From Ashinkailepas kermadecensis (taxonomy: Eukaryota; Arthropoda; Thecostraca; Neolepadidae), in NCBI GenBank assembly GCA_034440615.1, contig JAOTOM010002929.1, positions 60,507 to 124,506 on the forward strand: DNA of 64,000 nucleotides. Reading direction: 5' to 3'. Position 1 is the first letter of the stretch. Every line of letters starts with the position of its first letter. Below are positions 63,559-64,000 of the stretch, in pieces. The notes under the pieces were generated by a model. It searched no databases. It was not told where the DNA came from and saw only the letters and a list, made by a program, of their open reading frames with translations. Position numbers and translations under genes: made by a program.

Positions 63559-64000
63559 GTTAGGTCACCGAGGTCAAGTCGGGTCAAGTTCATGATAGGT
63601 TAATGAAACCAAACTTGGTCAACTGGAATGTTGTAATAAATGCAAATGACTGCCATACGATTGATGTCACTTTGCATGTTACTCCCTACACATCCTGAAA
63701 ACTACTGTTTGTCATTGTGTACCTAAGCGTTTCCATACTTTATTCATGTACTTCACTCCATTCTTCGCGAAGCCGATTCCGCAGAGCCGCCCGACGGAGC
63801 AGTCGGGCGGGCGACCCGGTTCCGTAACTGGAACATGTAACTGACCTGATAAAGTGCTGTTATATAGGTGACCTGAGGTCAAATGCCGGGCCTAGCATCT
63901 GTATTGCATCATTAGTAATGTCCAAAACATCATTTAGGCCCATTTTGGAGCATTTAAACACAATCACTGCGATCCATAACAATGGCAATCCAAGCCACGC
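63559..64000. other. Window end, no gene
   Basis: No supported feature apart from a GC-rich hairpin-like CCGCCCGACGGAGCAGTCGGGCGG near 63787-63810 (CCGCCCGAC / GTCGGGCGG arms, 9 bp). Confidence 0.4.

Overview
This is eukaryotic, animal-type nuclear DNA. It is gene-poor, with very long (TA)n and (GA)n tracts, many minisatellites, layered transposable elements, short interstitial TTAGG runs (the arthropod telomere motif) and one neuropeptide receptor of protostome type. Together these suggest an arthropod, perhaps a crustacean. That assignment is an inference, because nothing here is species-diagnostic.

Only one host gene is clear. It is a neuropeptide F / NPY-type rhodopsin-family GPCR on the minus strand (41707-43065), with an uninterrupted seven-transmembrane reading frame. 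A CpG-richer block at 44.8-45.4 kb lies upstream of it. A second GC-rich block at 2.7-3.2 kb carries four CACGTG boxes and may be a promoter.

Layout. 0.5-7 kb: five minisatellite arrays, three of them (units of 30, 42 and 39 bp) lying between two direct copies of a ~120-bp repeat. 7.6-15 kb: a nested transposon stack. A complete but decayed hAT element (8317-12260, 8-bp target duplications) sits in one arm of an inverted-repeat Penelope-like element (PLE). The PLE reverse-transcriptase remnant is itself split by a second PLE fragment (12816-13679, 13-bp target duplications) carrying a GIY-YIG domain and two oppositely oriented hammerhead-ribozyme motifs. 15-28 kb: mostly AT-rich intergenic DNA with dispersed repeats. 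28-38 kb: large microsatellites, GC-rich minisatellites, tRNA-derived SINEs and a 19-bp satellite. 41-44 kb: the receptor gene and a LINE RT remnant. 46-49 kb: a foldback element with 193-bp arms. 49-64 kb: (CA)/(TA) tracts, pairs of inverted dispersed repeats, a 35-bp minisatellite and a third PLE RT remnant.

Most long open frames here are products of tandem repeats whose period is a multiple of three, and they are not reported as genes. All calls rest on reading the sequence; no database search was possible, and the edges of dispersed repeats are approximate.
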